64,000 nucleotides of DNA from positions 2,535,001-2,599,000 of the forward strand of contig NZ_CP060244.1 in the NCBI RefSeq assembly GCF_014672835.1, in the 5' to 3' direction. The stretch is from Entomobacter blattae (GTDB lineage: Bacteria > Pseudomonadota > Alphaproteobacteria > Acetobacterales > Acetobacteraceae). Shown in pieces: positions 36,716-45,053 of the stretch. Position numbers and translations under genes: made by a program. The stretch's first letter is position 1, and each line of letters opens with the position of its first letter. The notes beneath the pieces were generated by a model that searched no databases, was not told where the DNA came from, and worked only from the letters and a program-made list of their open reading frames with translations.

Positions 36716-37204
36716 TCAGGAGCCTGCATCAGCTACTGTAAGATCTGGGAGGATAAACCCATAGGTTGGATAGGCGGAACTTCCCATATGGTTAATAGGG
36801 GCCCACCAGACTTTAACCCGGCTCCAGTCATTCGTGCGTGAGATATCAACCACCGGCACCCCGTGATCGACACGATGAGGTTCCCAATTGGCATGATCAA
36901 CCAAAACTTTGCGGGAATTTTCAACCGAGGTTACTACGGCAACATGGCCATCTGGAATGCGGCGTGTTGAACGAAAAACCAAAACTGCCCCAGCTCTGGG
37001 ATGCTTCGTATGAGGATAAACCCCTACAGATTGCCGCCACCAGCTTGCTGCACTCCCCCTTAAATTCACCCCTGTTAAGGAGCGGGCATAAGGGGCACAT
37101 TGCAAGGCGGTATATTCCCCTTCCTCAGAGGAAGAAGCACACCCTGCCAGAAAAAGAAAAAGGCTAACACAAAAGGGAAAAAGAAAAGAAAGACGTTTGC
37201 TCAT
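36716..37204 (-). CDS. CHAP-domain lipoprotein, putative peptidoglycan amidase/endopeptidase
   Basis: The 162-residue product has a lipoprotein signal (LFLFLAGC at about 15-22). A CHAP domain follows, with the catalytic cysteine in LQCAPYARS, the catalytic histidine in DGHVAVVTSV, and the later DHANW. CHAP enzymes cut peptidoglycan peptide bonds. The gene overlaps recX by four bases (ATGA, 37201-37204), so it is translationally coupled to it, an unexpected partner. The predicted location is the periplasmic face of a membrane. Confidence 0.87.
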   Translation of the reverse strand: MSKRLSFLFPFCVSLFLFLAGCASSSEEGEYTALQCAPYARSLTGVNLRGSAASWWRQSVGVYPHTKHPRAGAVLVFRSTRRIPDGHVAVVTSVENSRKVLVDHANWEPHRVDHGVPVVDISRTNDWSRVKVWWAPINHMGSSAYPTYGFILPDLTVADAGS

Positions 37205-37956
37205 CTATTCTTTAAACGGAAAATCCGCTCCTCCGCTTCAAACCGATCCATCATACACACTTGCTGAGCCAGTTTTGCGGAAAACCCTGCCCGCGCCAAG
37301 ACTATTTGCGCTTTGTGTCTATTTTTTTTCTGCTCCGTAGCATTTTCATAACAATCTTGCCCCCCCTCTTTCTCAATCTCAAATGGGCCAAGCCTGCGCT
37401 TACGCAACAAAACCAGGGCAGCAGCCTTTTCATTGGCCTCTATTAAGGATTCATCGGCAAACAGAGACACTGCAAGCAGAGACTCTTCTTGAAGTGTCTC
37501 TTGTGCCTCTTGCTCTATAATGGTCTGGACCATTTCTTTCTGAATGCCTTTAAATTCAAGCCTTTGGGCAATATCGCGCAACGAATGCCCACTTTTTTGC
37601 AACGCGTTCAACCGGCTCCGCGCAAACTCTCCATTATCAACAAAACGTTTTTGTACCATTTCTTTAACAATATTATGAATCTCTGCGAAAAAGTCCTCAG
37701 ACCCAGCCTGGTTTTCGCCGACTTCATAACCCAGTCCTTTCTGCCGAAACCGCTGGCGCTTAACATAACGAAGCAGTACAGTCTTTAACCCCTTCTCTGT
37801 TGTAGAAAAACGGGCCAGGTAGCGTAAAGCCACCTGACGCAATTCTTCCAACCGTTGGTTTTTTTGCGTGTGCCCGTTTTTTTGCGTGTGTCTGGCAGAT
37901 TCTTGCCTTTGAGCATCGACATATTCTGGTGTGTTGATGTCCCGCTTAAACTCCAT
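37201..37956 (-). CDS. recX: RecX family regulatory protein
   Basis: RecX binds RecA filaments and limits their activity. The three-helix repeats are recognisable: LRQVALRYLARFSTTEKGLKT, then a VQKRFVDNGEFARSRLNALQKSGHSLRDIAQRLEFKG-type second unit (residues about 100-140), then a third unit. The frame opens at a GTG at 37971, but the ATG at 37956 has GAGGGGG just upstream. The N-terminus carries a duplicated HTQKN. Length 251. The identification rests on the pattern of the second repeat and is fairly secure. Confidence 0.85.
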   Translation of the reverse strand: MEFKRDINTPEYVDAQRQESARHTQKNGHTQKNQRLEELRQVALRYLARFSTTEKGLKTVLLRYVKRQRFRQKGLGYEVGENQAGSEDFFAEIHNIVKEMVQKRFVDNGEFARSRLNALQKSGHSLRDIAQRLEFKGIQKEMVQTIIEQEAQETLQEESLLAVSLFADESLIEANEKAAALVLLRKRRLGPFEIEKEGGQDCYENATEQKKNRHKAQIVLARAGFSAKLAQQVCMMDRFEAEERIFRLKNR

Positions 37957-38428
37957 AACCCCCTCTCCCACCCATTTCCCACTTATACAAAGTGAGCACT
38001 GTAGCTCATCATCCCCATTCTTTAACCCAAAAACCGCACCATTTACCGGCTTATACCCTGTTCAACTCTACACCTTACCCATCTCTATCCATCTCTCTAT
38101 CGTAGCGGATTTCCATCGAAGAGCAAAGTAAGAGGGATGTCCTCTTTCACCCTCCTAATGATTTTTACGGCACTGGACAGGCTCTAGCCTTGTGCCAAGG
38201 GAAGCTGGCATTAACGGCCAACCAGAAACATGTTGAAGTGGAAAAGGCAGAATTTTGCATAAAAGATCAACAATAGATCGCACCCCAACTAAACATTACA
38301 TTTTTCCCATAGCCCATAAAATATTTTAAAAATATAATTGACTTTTTATGACACGATCTAAGATACTGTTTCTTTCCAAAAAATTTAAACCCCTTTATTA
38401 AAACATCTTTCAATTTTTAAGACCCTCT
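37957..38428. promoter_or_regulatory. Divergent region upstream of argD, candidate promoter at 38338
   Basis: This gap separates recX (minus) from argD (plus). A TTGACT at 38338-38343 is followed after 15-17 bases by TAAGAT/AGATAC (38359-38366), about 60 bases before the argD ATG, a reasonable promoter candidate. A 50-codon open frame ending near 38270 has no recognisable motif and I do not count it. Confidence 0.4.
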
Positions 38429-39631
38429 ATGAATTCCTTTCTTATGCCCACCTACAACCGTGCCCCACTCTCTTTTTCCTATGGGAAAGGTGTATGGTTG
38501 TATACGGAGGATCATACCCCTTACCTTGATTTTGGGGCGGGTGTTGCAACCTCCTCTCTCGGGCATGGGCATCCTAGCCTTGTTCAAGCCATTGAGGAAC
38601 AAGCCAAAAAGGTTATTCATGTTTCTAACCTCTACCAAATTCCTCAAGCAGAAGCCTTGGGGGCCTTATTGATTGAGAATACCTTTGCCGATAAGGTTTT
38701 CTTCTGTAATTCTGGGGCTGAGGCGAATGAGGGCATGGTTAAGCTTATGCGCCGGGCACAAGCCTTACATGGCCACCCAGAGAAAACCGATATTCTCTGC
38801 TTTCATGGTGCATTCCACGGACGAACTCTCGCCATGCTCTCTGCAACGGGTAACCCCAAATATCTTGAAGGGTTTGGCCAAGTCGCCCCTGGCTTTATCC
38901 ATGTTCCCTACAACGACATCAACGCTGTAAAAGCCGCAATGACTCCCCATGTCGCTGCCATTATGCTAGAGCCTATTCAGGCCGAAAGTGGCGTAAAAGA
39001 GGCTGACATTGCCTTTCTTCAGCAAATAAGAGCGCTATGCGACGAGCAGGGCCTTTATCTGGGGATTGATGAAGTTCAAACGGGAACTGGTCGAACTGGC
39101 CGTTTTTTCGCGTATGAGTGGGCCGGAATTACCCCTGATGTCGTCTCTGTTGCAAAGGGAATAGGAGGGGGCGTACCTCTCGGCGCCTTTATGGCTAAAG
39201 ACGAACTGGCAAAGGTATTAACCCCTGGTACGCACGGTTCAACCTTTGGGGGAAACCCACTAGCCTGTGCTGCCGGGCAGGCTGCAGTAAAAACCATTCT
39301 TGCTGAGGGCTTTCTTCCCTCTGTGCAGAAAACGGCCCTCTATCTTAAAAACGGCTTAGAAGCCCTGTGTAAAACCTACCCCCACGTGTTTAGCGAAGTA
39401 AGGGGGAAAGGGTTGTTATTGGGGGTAAAATGTCTTCCTCCAGTGGCAGACATTTACAACCTTGCTTTAGATTCCCAACTCCTGACTGTTATGGCCGGGG
39501 AGAACGTTCTTCGTATTCTTCCCCCCCTTATCATCACACCAGAAGAGTGCGATGAAGGCCTCAAACGCCTTTCTTTTGTTGGTAAAACCATAGAAGAAAA
39601 ATTCCCCTCCACGTCGAAAGCTCTCTCATGA
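38429..39631 (+). CDS. argD: Acetylornithine/succinyldiaminopimelate aminotransferase
   Basis: ArgD is a class III PLP aminotransferase used in arginine (and often lysine) synthesis. The PLP lysine is Lys243 in [15 protein letters not shown]. Other landmarks are [32 protein letters not shown] and [18 protein letters not shown]. Length 400. It overlaps argF by four bases (ATGA, 39628-39631), the standard argD-argF pair of Alphaproteobacteria. A decayed argC lies four kilobases downstream. Confidence 0.96.
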   Translation: MNSFLMPTYNRAPLSFSYGKGVWLYTEDHTPYLDFGAGVATSSLGHGHPSLVQAIEEQAKKVIHVSNLYQIPQAEALGALLIENTFADKVFFCNSGAEANEGMVKLMRRAQALHGHPEKTDILCFHGAFHGRTLAMLSATGNPKYLEGFGQVAPGFIHVPYNDINAVKAAMTPHVAAIMLEPIQAESGVKEADIAFLQQIRALCDEQGLYLGIDEVQTGTGRTGRFFAYEWAGITPDVVSVAKGIGGGVPLGAFMAKDELAKVLTPGTHGSTFGGNPLACAAGQAAVKTILAEGFLPSVQKTALYLKNGLEALCKTYPHVFSEVRGKGLLLGVKCLPPVADIYNLALDSQLLTVMAGENVLRILPPLIITPEECDEGLKRLSFVGKTIEEKFPSTSKALS

Positions 39632-40623
39632 GTGATACCTCCCCGCTTAGCCCATCAACCAATCCTGAATTGGGTGTTCGCCATTTCCTAAACCTGAGCG
39701 ACTTTCCTCCCCAAACCCTGCGAGAAATCCTCGATACCGCGGCCAGTATCAAGCGTATGCAACAAAACCGCCGCTATCCCTTGCACCCCAAACTACCCCT
39801 TTTAGGGCGTACCCTGGGCCTTATGCTGACTAAACCTTCCACCCGCACAAGAGTCTCTTTTGAGGTCGGCATGCGCCAATTGGGAGGGCAAACAGTCGTG
39901 CTCTCCCCTAAGGAAATGCAACTCGGCCGAGGGGAAACCATGGCCGATACAGCACGTGTTCTTTCCCGATTTGTTGATGTCATTGTTCTACGAACGGGCG
40001 ATACTCAGCAGCTCACTCAGTTGGCCCAATGGAGTACTGTTCCTGTTATTAACGGACTGACCCCCGATTCTCATCCGGCCCAAGTCATGGCAGATATTAT
40101 GACCTTCGAGGAACATAAAGGCCCTATTAAAGGGCGACATTTTGCCTGGGTGGGAGATGGCAATAACGTTGCCTCTTCCTTCATGGAAGCGGCTGCCCAA
40201 TTTGGCTTTTCTCTTAGCTTGGCTACCCCCAAGGAACTTGCCCCTTCAGAAAAAGTACTGAGCTGGGCGAGAGCTCAGGGGGCCAAAATCCATGTAACAA
40301 CCAATCCTGCCGAAGCTGTAAAAGGAGCAGACTGCGTCGTTACGGATACATGGGTAAGCATGTCAGACACCAATCCAGAAGAACGAATTCGAAGACTGGT
40401 TCCTTATAGGGTGGATGCTGCCCTCATGAATGCTGCAGCTCCTGATGCTGTCTTTATGCATTGCCTGCCTGCCCATGTGGGTGAGGAAGTTACAGCTGAC
40501 GTTTTTGAAGGCCCCGCCTCTATTGTTTTTGATGAGGCTGAAAACAGGTTACACGCTCAAAAAGGCATATTGATATGGGCCATGGGAGGTAAAGACTGGC
40601 GTAACTTCGGGGTGGAAACTTAA
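39628..40623 (+). CDS. argF: Ornithine carbamoyltransferase
   Basis: ArgF makes citrulline from ornithine and carbamoyl phosphate. The carbamoyl-phosphate loop STRTRVSFE starts at Ser71, the ornithine loop is [10 protein letters not shown], and the catalytic [11 protein letters not shown] is present, which separates it from PyrB. Length 331. It is coupled to argD by an ATGA overlap. Confidence 0.97.
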   Translation: MSDTSPLSPSTNPELGVRHFLNLSDFPPQTLREILDTAASIKRMQQNRRYPLHPKLPLLGRTLGLMLTKPSTRTRVSFEVGMRQLGGQTVVLSPKEMQLGRGETMADTARVLSRFVDVIVLRTGDTQQLTQLAQWSTVPVINGLTPDSHPAQVMADIMTFEEHKGPIKGRHFAWVGDGNNVASSFMEAAAQFGFSLSLATPKELAPSEKVLSWARAQGAKIHVTTNPAEAVKGADCVVTDTWVSMSDTNPEERIRRLVPYRVDAALMNAAAPDAVFMHCLPAHVGEEVTADVFEGPASIVFDEAENRLHAQKGILIWAMGGKDWRNFGVET

Positions 40624-40672
40624 TTTTTGCACACCATATCAATCTCTTTGAGAATATGACGGTATTAAGACC

Positions 40673-41032
40673 ATGACAATACGCGCCCCTGACAAAACAC
40701 CTTCTCAGTCTAAGAAAGAGGATGTCTGGCAAAACCACTCATCTGCAGTTGAAGAAGGCCCGCATGCCCCAAGCTGGATAGAAAAAGACCTTTATGATAT
40801 TTTCAAGGCTATTCCCCTTCCTGAAAGCCCAGAACTTACCCCTCTTGCCACTGAATATCTGGACAAGCTTGCCCAAACAAACTCTACAACAGACTTAAAC
40901 GCAACCTTTGCCTCTGCAAGAAATATTTTTCTTGCCCAATTGGTCAGTAAAAACCTGTTAAATGAAAATCTTTACGAAACTATGAATATGCAGCTTGAGG
41001 CATTGGAAGAAAAGCTTATTGCCCAATCCTAA
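40673..41032 (+). CDS. Small protein of unknown function between argF and hslO
   Basis: This is a 119-residue, mostly helical, hydrophilic protein with no signal peptide or membrane segment. It has a charged N-terminus and a C-terminal half rich in Leu/Asn/Glu (NLYETMNMQLEALEEKLIA, possible amphipathic helix). I do not recognise the family. It starts 49 bases after argF and is probably transcribed with it. Its good reading-frame length and codon pattern, similar to its neighbours, support a real gene. Confidence 0.7.
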   Translation: MTIRAPDKTPSQSKKEDVWQNHSSAVEEGPHAPSWIEKDLYDIFKAIPLPESPELTPLATEYLDKLAQTNSTTDLNATFASARNIFLAQLVSKNLLNENLYETMNMQLEALEEKLIAQS

Positions 41033-41037
41033 ACGCT

Positions 41038-41069
41038 CTTTTTATAAGAAACACTCTTGTTATAAAAAG
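41038..41069. terminator. Hairpin after the argD-argF run
   Basis: CTTTTTATAA (41038-41047) and TTATAAAAAG (41060-41069) form a perfect ten-base inverted repeat with a 12-base loop, six bases after the stop of the small gene. There is no T-run after it, so termination is uncertain. Confidence 0.5.
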
Positions 41070-41162
41070 GGCGGCAGGTCGTCTCCATAATTTTGTTTTC
41101 TTATAGAAAAGCTTCTTACCGGACTGTCCTATAAATGACCCTAATCAGACAGCAGCTCAAAC

Positions 41163-41232
41163 CTGCCATGAAACTTCTGTCATGAAGCACCTGTTATGAA
41201 ACTCTTGTTATAAAACGCCTATTATGAAGCTT
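41163..41232. repeat. Five tandem degenerate copies of a 14-bp repeat
   Basis: Five consecutive 14-base units share the pattern CTGTTATGAAACTC with a few changes each: CTGCCATGAAACTT, CTGTCATGAAGCAC, CTGTTATGAAACTC, TTGTTATAAAACGC and CTATTATGAAGCTT. They lie 90 bases upstream of hslO. Confidence 0.8.
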
Positions 41233-41322
41233 TTAAAAACGCCTGGCCAAACAAGAGACCTTAAACTTTTCCATTCGCCTTTTTTGTTCCTTATAGTTTG
41301 CAAATATATTCTTTAAAACATC

Positions 41323-42306
41323 ATGACAAAAAAAATACCAAACTCCTTAAACTCTACTGAAAACTCTACTGACCTTGACCGACCACCAGTGCCCACCCTC
41401 TCTGTTCCACAGGGGATTACCCCTTTTTTCCTGGCAGAAAGCCCGGTAAGAGGAAGATTGGTCCGCCTTGGTGTCTTAACAGATTGCCTGCTTGAAAGAC
41501 ACGACAACCACCCTGTTATCTCCAAACTTGCTGGCCAAGCCTTAGCCTTGGTAGGAGGGATGGCAACCGCCCTCAAATTCCAGGGTTCCTTTTCCATGCA
41601 AATTAAAGGGGATGGACCTGTTTCTATCCTGGTTGCCGATGCAACAGATGAAGGCGCTTTGAGATTTTACGTTAAAACAGAGCAAGAACGCCTTGAAGAT
41701 ATTCTCTCCCTTACTGCGACGCCCATGGCCCGAACTTTAACTGGGGAAGGATTTCTTGCTTTTACTATCGACCAAGGCAGCCACTCCGAGCGCCATCAGG
41801 GCATTGTAGCCATTGAGGGGCCAGACCTTTCTGACATGGCAGAACATTATTTCAAAACCAGCGAACAGCATGACTGCAAAATTTTTCTCGCCTGCCAGCA
41901 CACACCTCAAGGCTGGCGCGCGGGAGCCCTTATACTGGAACGTATTGCCAATGAAGGGGGCACTCATCATAATACCGTTGCCCAATCCCCTACTCTGGAA
42001 CGGTGGGAAACCGCACTGGCTTTAGCCCATACCTTACAAGAAGACGAGTTACTTGAAGAGGCCCTCTCTCCAGAAACTCTTCTTCATCGGCTATTCCATG
42101 CTGAGGGGCTCCAATTGGGAACACCAAAACCTCTTTCTTACGGATGCCGGTGTTCACGCTCGCGCCTGCTAGCCATCCTTGAGCAATTTGGCGCAGAAGA
42201 GCTTGACCATATGCAACAAGATAACGACATTATTATGAATTGTGAATTTTGCAATTATTCTTTCACATTCAACCGCCACGATATCCACTCCCAAAGCCAG
42301 ACCTAA
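41323..42306 (+). CDS. hslO: Hsp33 redox-regulated chaperone
   Basis: Hsp33 is a cytoplasmic holdase activated by oxidation and heat. The zinc-binding redox switch has the canonical Cys-X-Cys and Cys-X2-Cys pairs, at Cys275/Cys277 (GCRCSRSR) and Cys307/Cys310 (NCEFCNYSF). The N-terminal domain contains KFQGSFSMQIKGDGPVSILVADA. The 327 residues include a slightly long, Ser/Thr/Pro-rich N-terminus. It sits between the argD-argF run and a lipoprotein gene on the same strand. Confidence 0.95.
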   Translation: MTKKIPNSLNSTENSTDLDRPPVPTLSVPQGITPFFLAESPVRGRLVRLGVLTDCLLERHDNHPVISKLAGQALALVGGMATALKFQGSFSMQIKGDGPVSILVADATDEGALRFYVKTEQERLEDILSLTATPMARTLTGEGFLAFTIDQGSHSERHQGIVAIEGPDLSDMAEHYFKTSEQHDCKIFLACQHTPQGWRAGALILERIANEGGTHHNTVAQSPTLERWETALALAHTLQEDELLEEALSPETLLHRLFHAEGLQLGTPKPLSYGCRCSRSRLLAILEQFGAEELDHMQQDNDIIMNCEFCNYSFTFNRHDIHSQSQT

Positions 42307-42444
42307 TTTTTTAAAGCCCGGCGATTTTAAGCAAGAAAATATAGGTTAGAAATATCACCGTACCCATTATATTGCCTTATTGCCATGTGAGGGTTTCAGC
42401 TTTATTAAAAAATATATCTTTCTTTACGCTTAAAGGCTCATACA

Positions 42445-43140
42445 ATGAAACGCTCCTTATATTTTGCCTTGCTTTGTAGTTTACCCCTTCTTTCTACTGC
42501 AGCATGCAGCGATAGCTCGCCCAAACAAGCCAATTTTTCACCGATTCATTACTCTCAATACTCACAGCTCCATTTTAATGTAAGCCAGAAAACATTCCGT
42601 AATGCCGCTCAGCCTGAGGATGATGATATCTCCAAACGCTCACCCGTAACCCCTCTCCAAGCTATTCGGCAAATGTATGATGAACGTATTTTCGCCTCAG
42701 GGAGCTCGGGACGACTGGTCTTCACCGTGGATCGTGCAGCTATTATCCCCCTTGGCAGCAACTCCCTACAAGGGATTATTGACATCCATATCGATCTTCT
42801 TACCGCATCAGGGCAAAATACCGGTTACGCAGAAGTGCATGTTAAACGCTCCTATACCCCCAACACTGGTGATGATCTTGATCTGGATAGCCCCGTTTAT
42901 CTTTACAAGGTCACTAAAGAAATGATGAAGAGCCTCAATGGAGAGTTGGAAAGCCAGGTTAAGGCAACCCTGCGCGAATGGCTGGTAGATGCTGGCGGTA
43001 CAGCATTGAATTCCGCTATTAAAACAACATCCCTTTCGAGCCCTAACAAGAGAAATACTGTTTTACAAACCGGCCAAAAAACCTATAAAAGTCATTCCAC
43101 AAATCGCCCTTCCCTTGTGCACCCTTCACAGCTACCCTAA
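42445..43140 (+). CDS. Predicted lipoprotein of unknown function
   Basis: This 231-residue exported protein has a signal peptide with a lipobox-like end LLSTAAC (cysteine at about residue 21). The mature part has a beta-alpha region with RLVFTVDRAAIIPL, IDIHIDLLTASGQ and YAEVHVKRSY, a helical stretch (KEMMKSLNGELESQVKATLRE), and a polar tail. I do not recognise a named family; it may be a clade-specific envelope lipoprotein. It follows hslO after 138 bases. Confidence 0.75.
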   Translation: MKRSLYFALLCSLPLLSTAACSDSSPKQANFSPIHYSQYSQLHFNVSQKTFRNAAQPEDDDISKRSPVTPLQAIRQMYDERIFASGSSGRLVFTVDRAAIIPLGSNSLQGIIDIHIDLLTASGQNTGYAEVHVKRSYTPNTGDDLDLDSPVYLYKVTKEMMKSLNGELESQVKATLREWLVDAGGTALNSAIKTTSLSSPNKRNTVLQTGQKTYKSHSTNRPSLVHPSQLP

Positions 43141-43218
43141 TGACCCTCTCCTCTTTCAAAAGGTTTCCTTCACAGGGCCAAAATCATACGGATAAGCAAA
43201 GTTTATCTGGGCCAGGCT

Positions 43219-43247
43219 GGGCTAGTAAGTTAACAACTTACTAGCCC
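43219..43247. repeat. Perfect 29-base hairpin after the lipoprotein gene
   Basis: GGGCTAGTAAGTT and AACTTACTAGCCC are exact 13-base inverted arms around an AAC loop, 78 bases after the stop of the preceding gene. No T-run follows, so it may act as a terminator-like or RNA-stabilising hairpin or as a protein site. Confidence 0.8.
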
Positions 43248-43379
43248 ACTGAGAGATATTGGATTGGGGGGTATTGGATCTTAAAATACACTTTATTGAA
43301 AAAATAGCCATTCTCTCCCAAAGCTTTTCAGCATGATCCTGGCCTACTTTCTTTTGGCCTGCTCTTTTTTTGTACCCAT

Positions 43380-43620
43380 TCAGATTGAGTCTATGGTTTT
43401 GCTGAACTGTCTGAAAAACCAAGAAAAATTATTGCCTAGTATTGCGCCACCTGTAGCAAATCCTGGCTTATGCTACAGGCCATTACCTTATTGGCCCCAC
43501 TTGTTAAAAACGATCTCATCCCTGCTAATTTTCCCCTGCACATCAATGTTCTACCCAGCTTGCCATTAATAAGCAAGGGCTCACCCCATTGCTTTCTGAA
43601 TGGAAGTAGACATTGCGCTA
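43380..43620 (+). pseudogene. argC: argC relic (N-acetyl-gamma-glutamyl-phosphate reductase)
   Basis: Fragments of a type 2 ArgC appear in the right order and spacing but in different frames. They are VYGFAELSEKPRKIIA (from about 43389), APPVANPG (ending 43467), YATG (43469-43480), and AITLLAPLVKNDLIPANFPL (to about 43530). Intact ArgC reads VYGFPEL, then VANPGCYPTGAIALL-PLV, then LIPADFP. Here the Trp codon before VYGF is TGA. A stop follows KIIA, and two bases of the catalytic Cys codon between NPG and YATG are missing. Another two-base loss follows YATG. No usable frame remains. ArgC is the third enzyme of arginine synthesis; argD and argF nearby are intact. Confidence 0.8.
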
Positions 43621-44441
43621 ACCATTGATAAAAAAATGCTTTTACCTTTGCTGGCTAAGTCTTGTGCTAGCGAGGTATTTGTTTTGAGTTAGAGATTATT
43701 CTAGCCTAGGCCTTGTTCTCATTTTCAGAAAAGTTCTTCTGAAACACCATCAACCATCACATGCAAAAACCTTTAGAGCAAGGCTTGATACGCGCCTGAA
43801 CATAGTAGACATCAGAGAGTGCAGCGGGCGTGATCACCCATGAGCGGTTACTCAGGGGAGGGAAAACCATAATTGCTGAAGAAGAGTTATTCTCCCTCTT
43901 AAGAGTTCCCATTCACAAAGAGACTTGGGGCATACATAGCCTCAAATGGCAAGAAGGTAATACCTAATAAGAGTGAATTTGTATTTATAACCTCTCCACC
44001 CAAACATTTAATGGACAAATATACCCCAGAAATTTTGCTGCTGAGGATAGTTATGTCAGCCCTTTCTTCCAGACCTGAACCAATAAAACACAAAAAAGGG
44101 TTTTTACGTTTCACCCGCCCGACGGAATTTCTCAACCTCTCTCAAAAACTCCAGCTCTGGATCACATTGGAGGTACTTATCCTTATAGTCTATGGTATGG
44201 GCTGGGCTCTTTTTTCTTACCAGCCGACTGGCAACAAGGTGATAGTATGCGGATCATGTAGATCCATGTCCCCATGGCCTGGCTCGTTTCGAAGAGAGCC
44301 GCCTTTCCTTTTTCCCCAGGCCATAGGACCGTATTATGCTGAAGCGTAAATAGGACGAATTATTAACATGGCCTCAGGCTGCTATGATCGCGCTTCCGCA
44401 ACTCTCTTATGCCTTACATCCTGAAGGCTTCCTTCTTAGCC
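43621..44441. other. Gap of about 820 bases without a supported gene
   Basis: After the argC relic I see only short frames. A TTG-started 78-codon frame on the minus strand (43899-44135) and a 112-codon plus frame (44011-44349, with one hydrophobic stretch) overlap each other, and neither has a recognisable motif or ribosome binding site. The region looks like further decayed sequence, but I could not identify what it was. Confidence 0.4.
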
Positions 44442-45053
44442 TTACAGTTTCTTTTGGTAAGAAGCAGGAACAAAGGCAACGGAAAGAGATCTTACGCCTT
44501 GGGCCCCATGGATAAGCACCCCTTCTATATCAGCCGTAGCAGATGGCCCCGTATGGAAAGCAGCATAGTTGTTTTCCTTCCATTCCGGACGGTGATAGGC
44601 ATTATGAATGTTATAGACGATCTCTTCTGGATCAAGCAAAATAATCAGATGTTGCGGCAAATATCCGAGGGCGTTAACACCGAGGTTTTTTTCCGTTAAA
44701 CAAACAGAACCCGTCTCCGCAACCCCAAAGGAAGCACGTATAACCCCATATTCTATTACAGCCAAATCATGAGGGGATTGAACTGCAGAAAGTGGAAAGT
44801 CACCTTCTATTTCCGCTACGGCAGAACAGACTAGGCTTACCCCTTCCAATAACTTGTGAACACAAGCTAAGGGACTATCCCCTTCAGGCTCTAAAAAGCG
44901 GCCGCCCATACGAATAAGTGATTGACAAAATAGAGCCGATAATTGGGCACGGTTATGCGTACCTCCATCAAACAGCGGAACACTCGGAAGACTCACAGCT
45001 GGTGGCACCGCAGTTTTCAGGCGAGAAAAAATAATATCTCTGCTGTCCCTCAT
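44442..45053 (-). CDS. lutC: LutC, LUD-domain subunit of lactate utilisation
   Basis: LutC is the LUD-domain partner of the LutABC L-lactate oxidation complex. The family segment FGVAETGSVCL (about 118) and the C-terminal GPSATADIEGVLIHGAQGVRSLSV pattern are clear. Length 203. Its start overlaps the lutB stop by four bases (ATGA), and it is the last gene of the lutA-lutB-lutC operon. Confidence 0.92.
   Translation of the reverse strand: MRDSRDIIFSRLKTAVPPAVSLPSVPLFDGGTHNRAQLSALFCQSLIRMGGRFLEPEGDSPLACVHKLLEGVSLVCSAVAEIEGDFPLSAVQSPHDLAVIEYGVIRASFGVAETGSVCLTEKNLGVNALGYLPQHLIILLDPEEIVYNIHNAYHRPEWKENNYAAFHTGPSATADIEGVLIHGAQGVRSLSVAFVPASYQKKL

Noticed and set aside
37860-37895. Short repeat of TTTTTTGCGTGTG units as a possible CRISPR or regulatory array
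   Set aside because: It lies inside recX and simply encodes the duplicated HTQKN; only two copies and no spacers.
38116-38270. Open frame of about 50 codons ending in EKAEFCIKDQQ upstream of argD
   Set aside because: No start codon with ribosome binding site, no recognisable family; most likely chance in a promoter region.
43899-44349. Overlapping frames of 78 (minus) and 112 (plus) codons; the minus frame vaguely recalls a PilZ pattern
   Set aside because: The PilZ RxxxR and NxSxxG motifs are not present, the start is a TTG without ribosome binding site, and the plus frame is equally unsupported.
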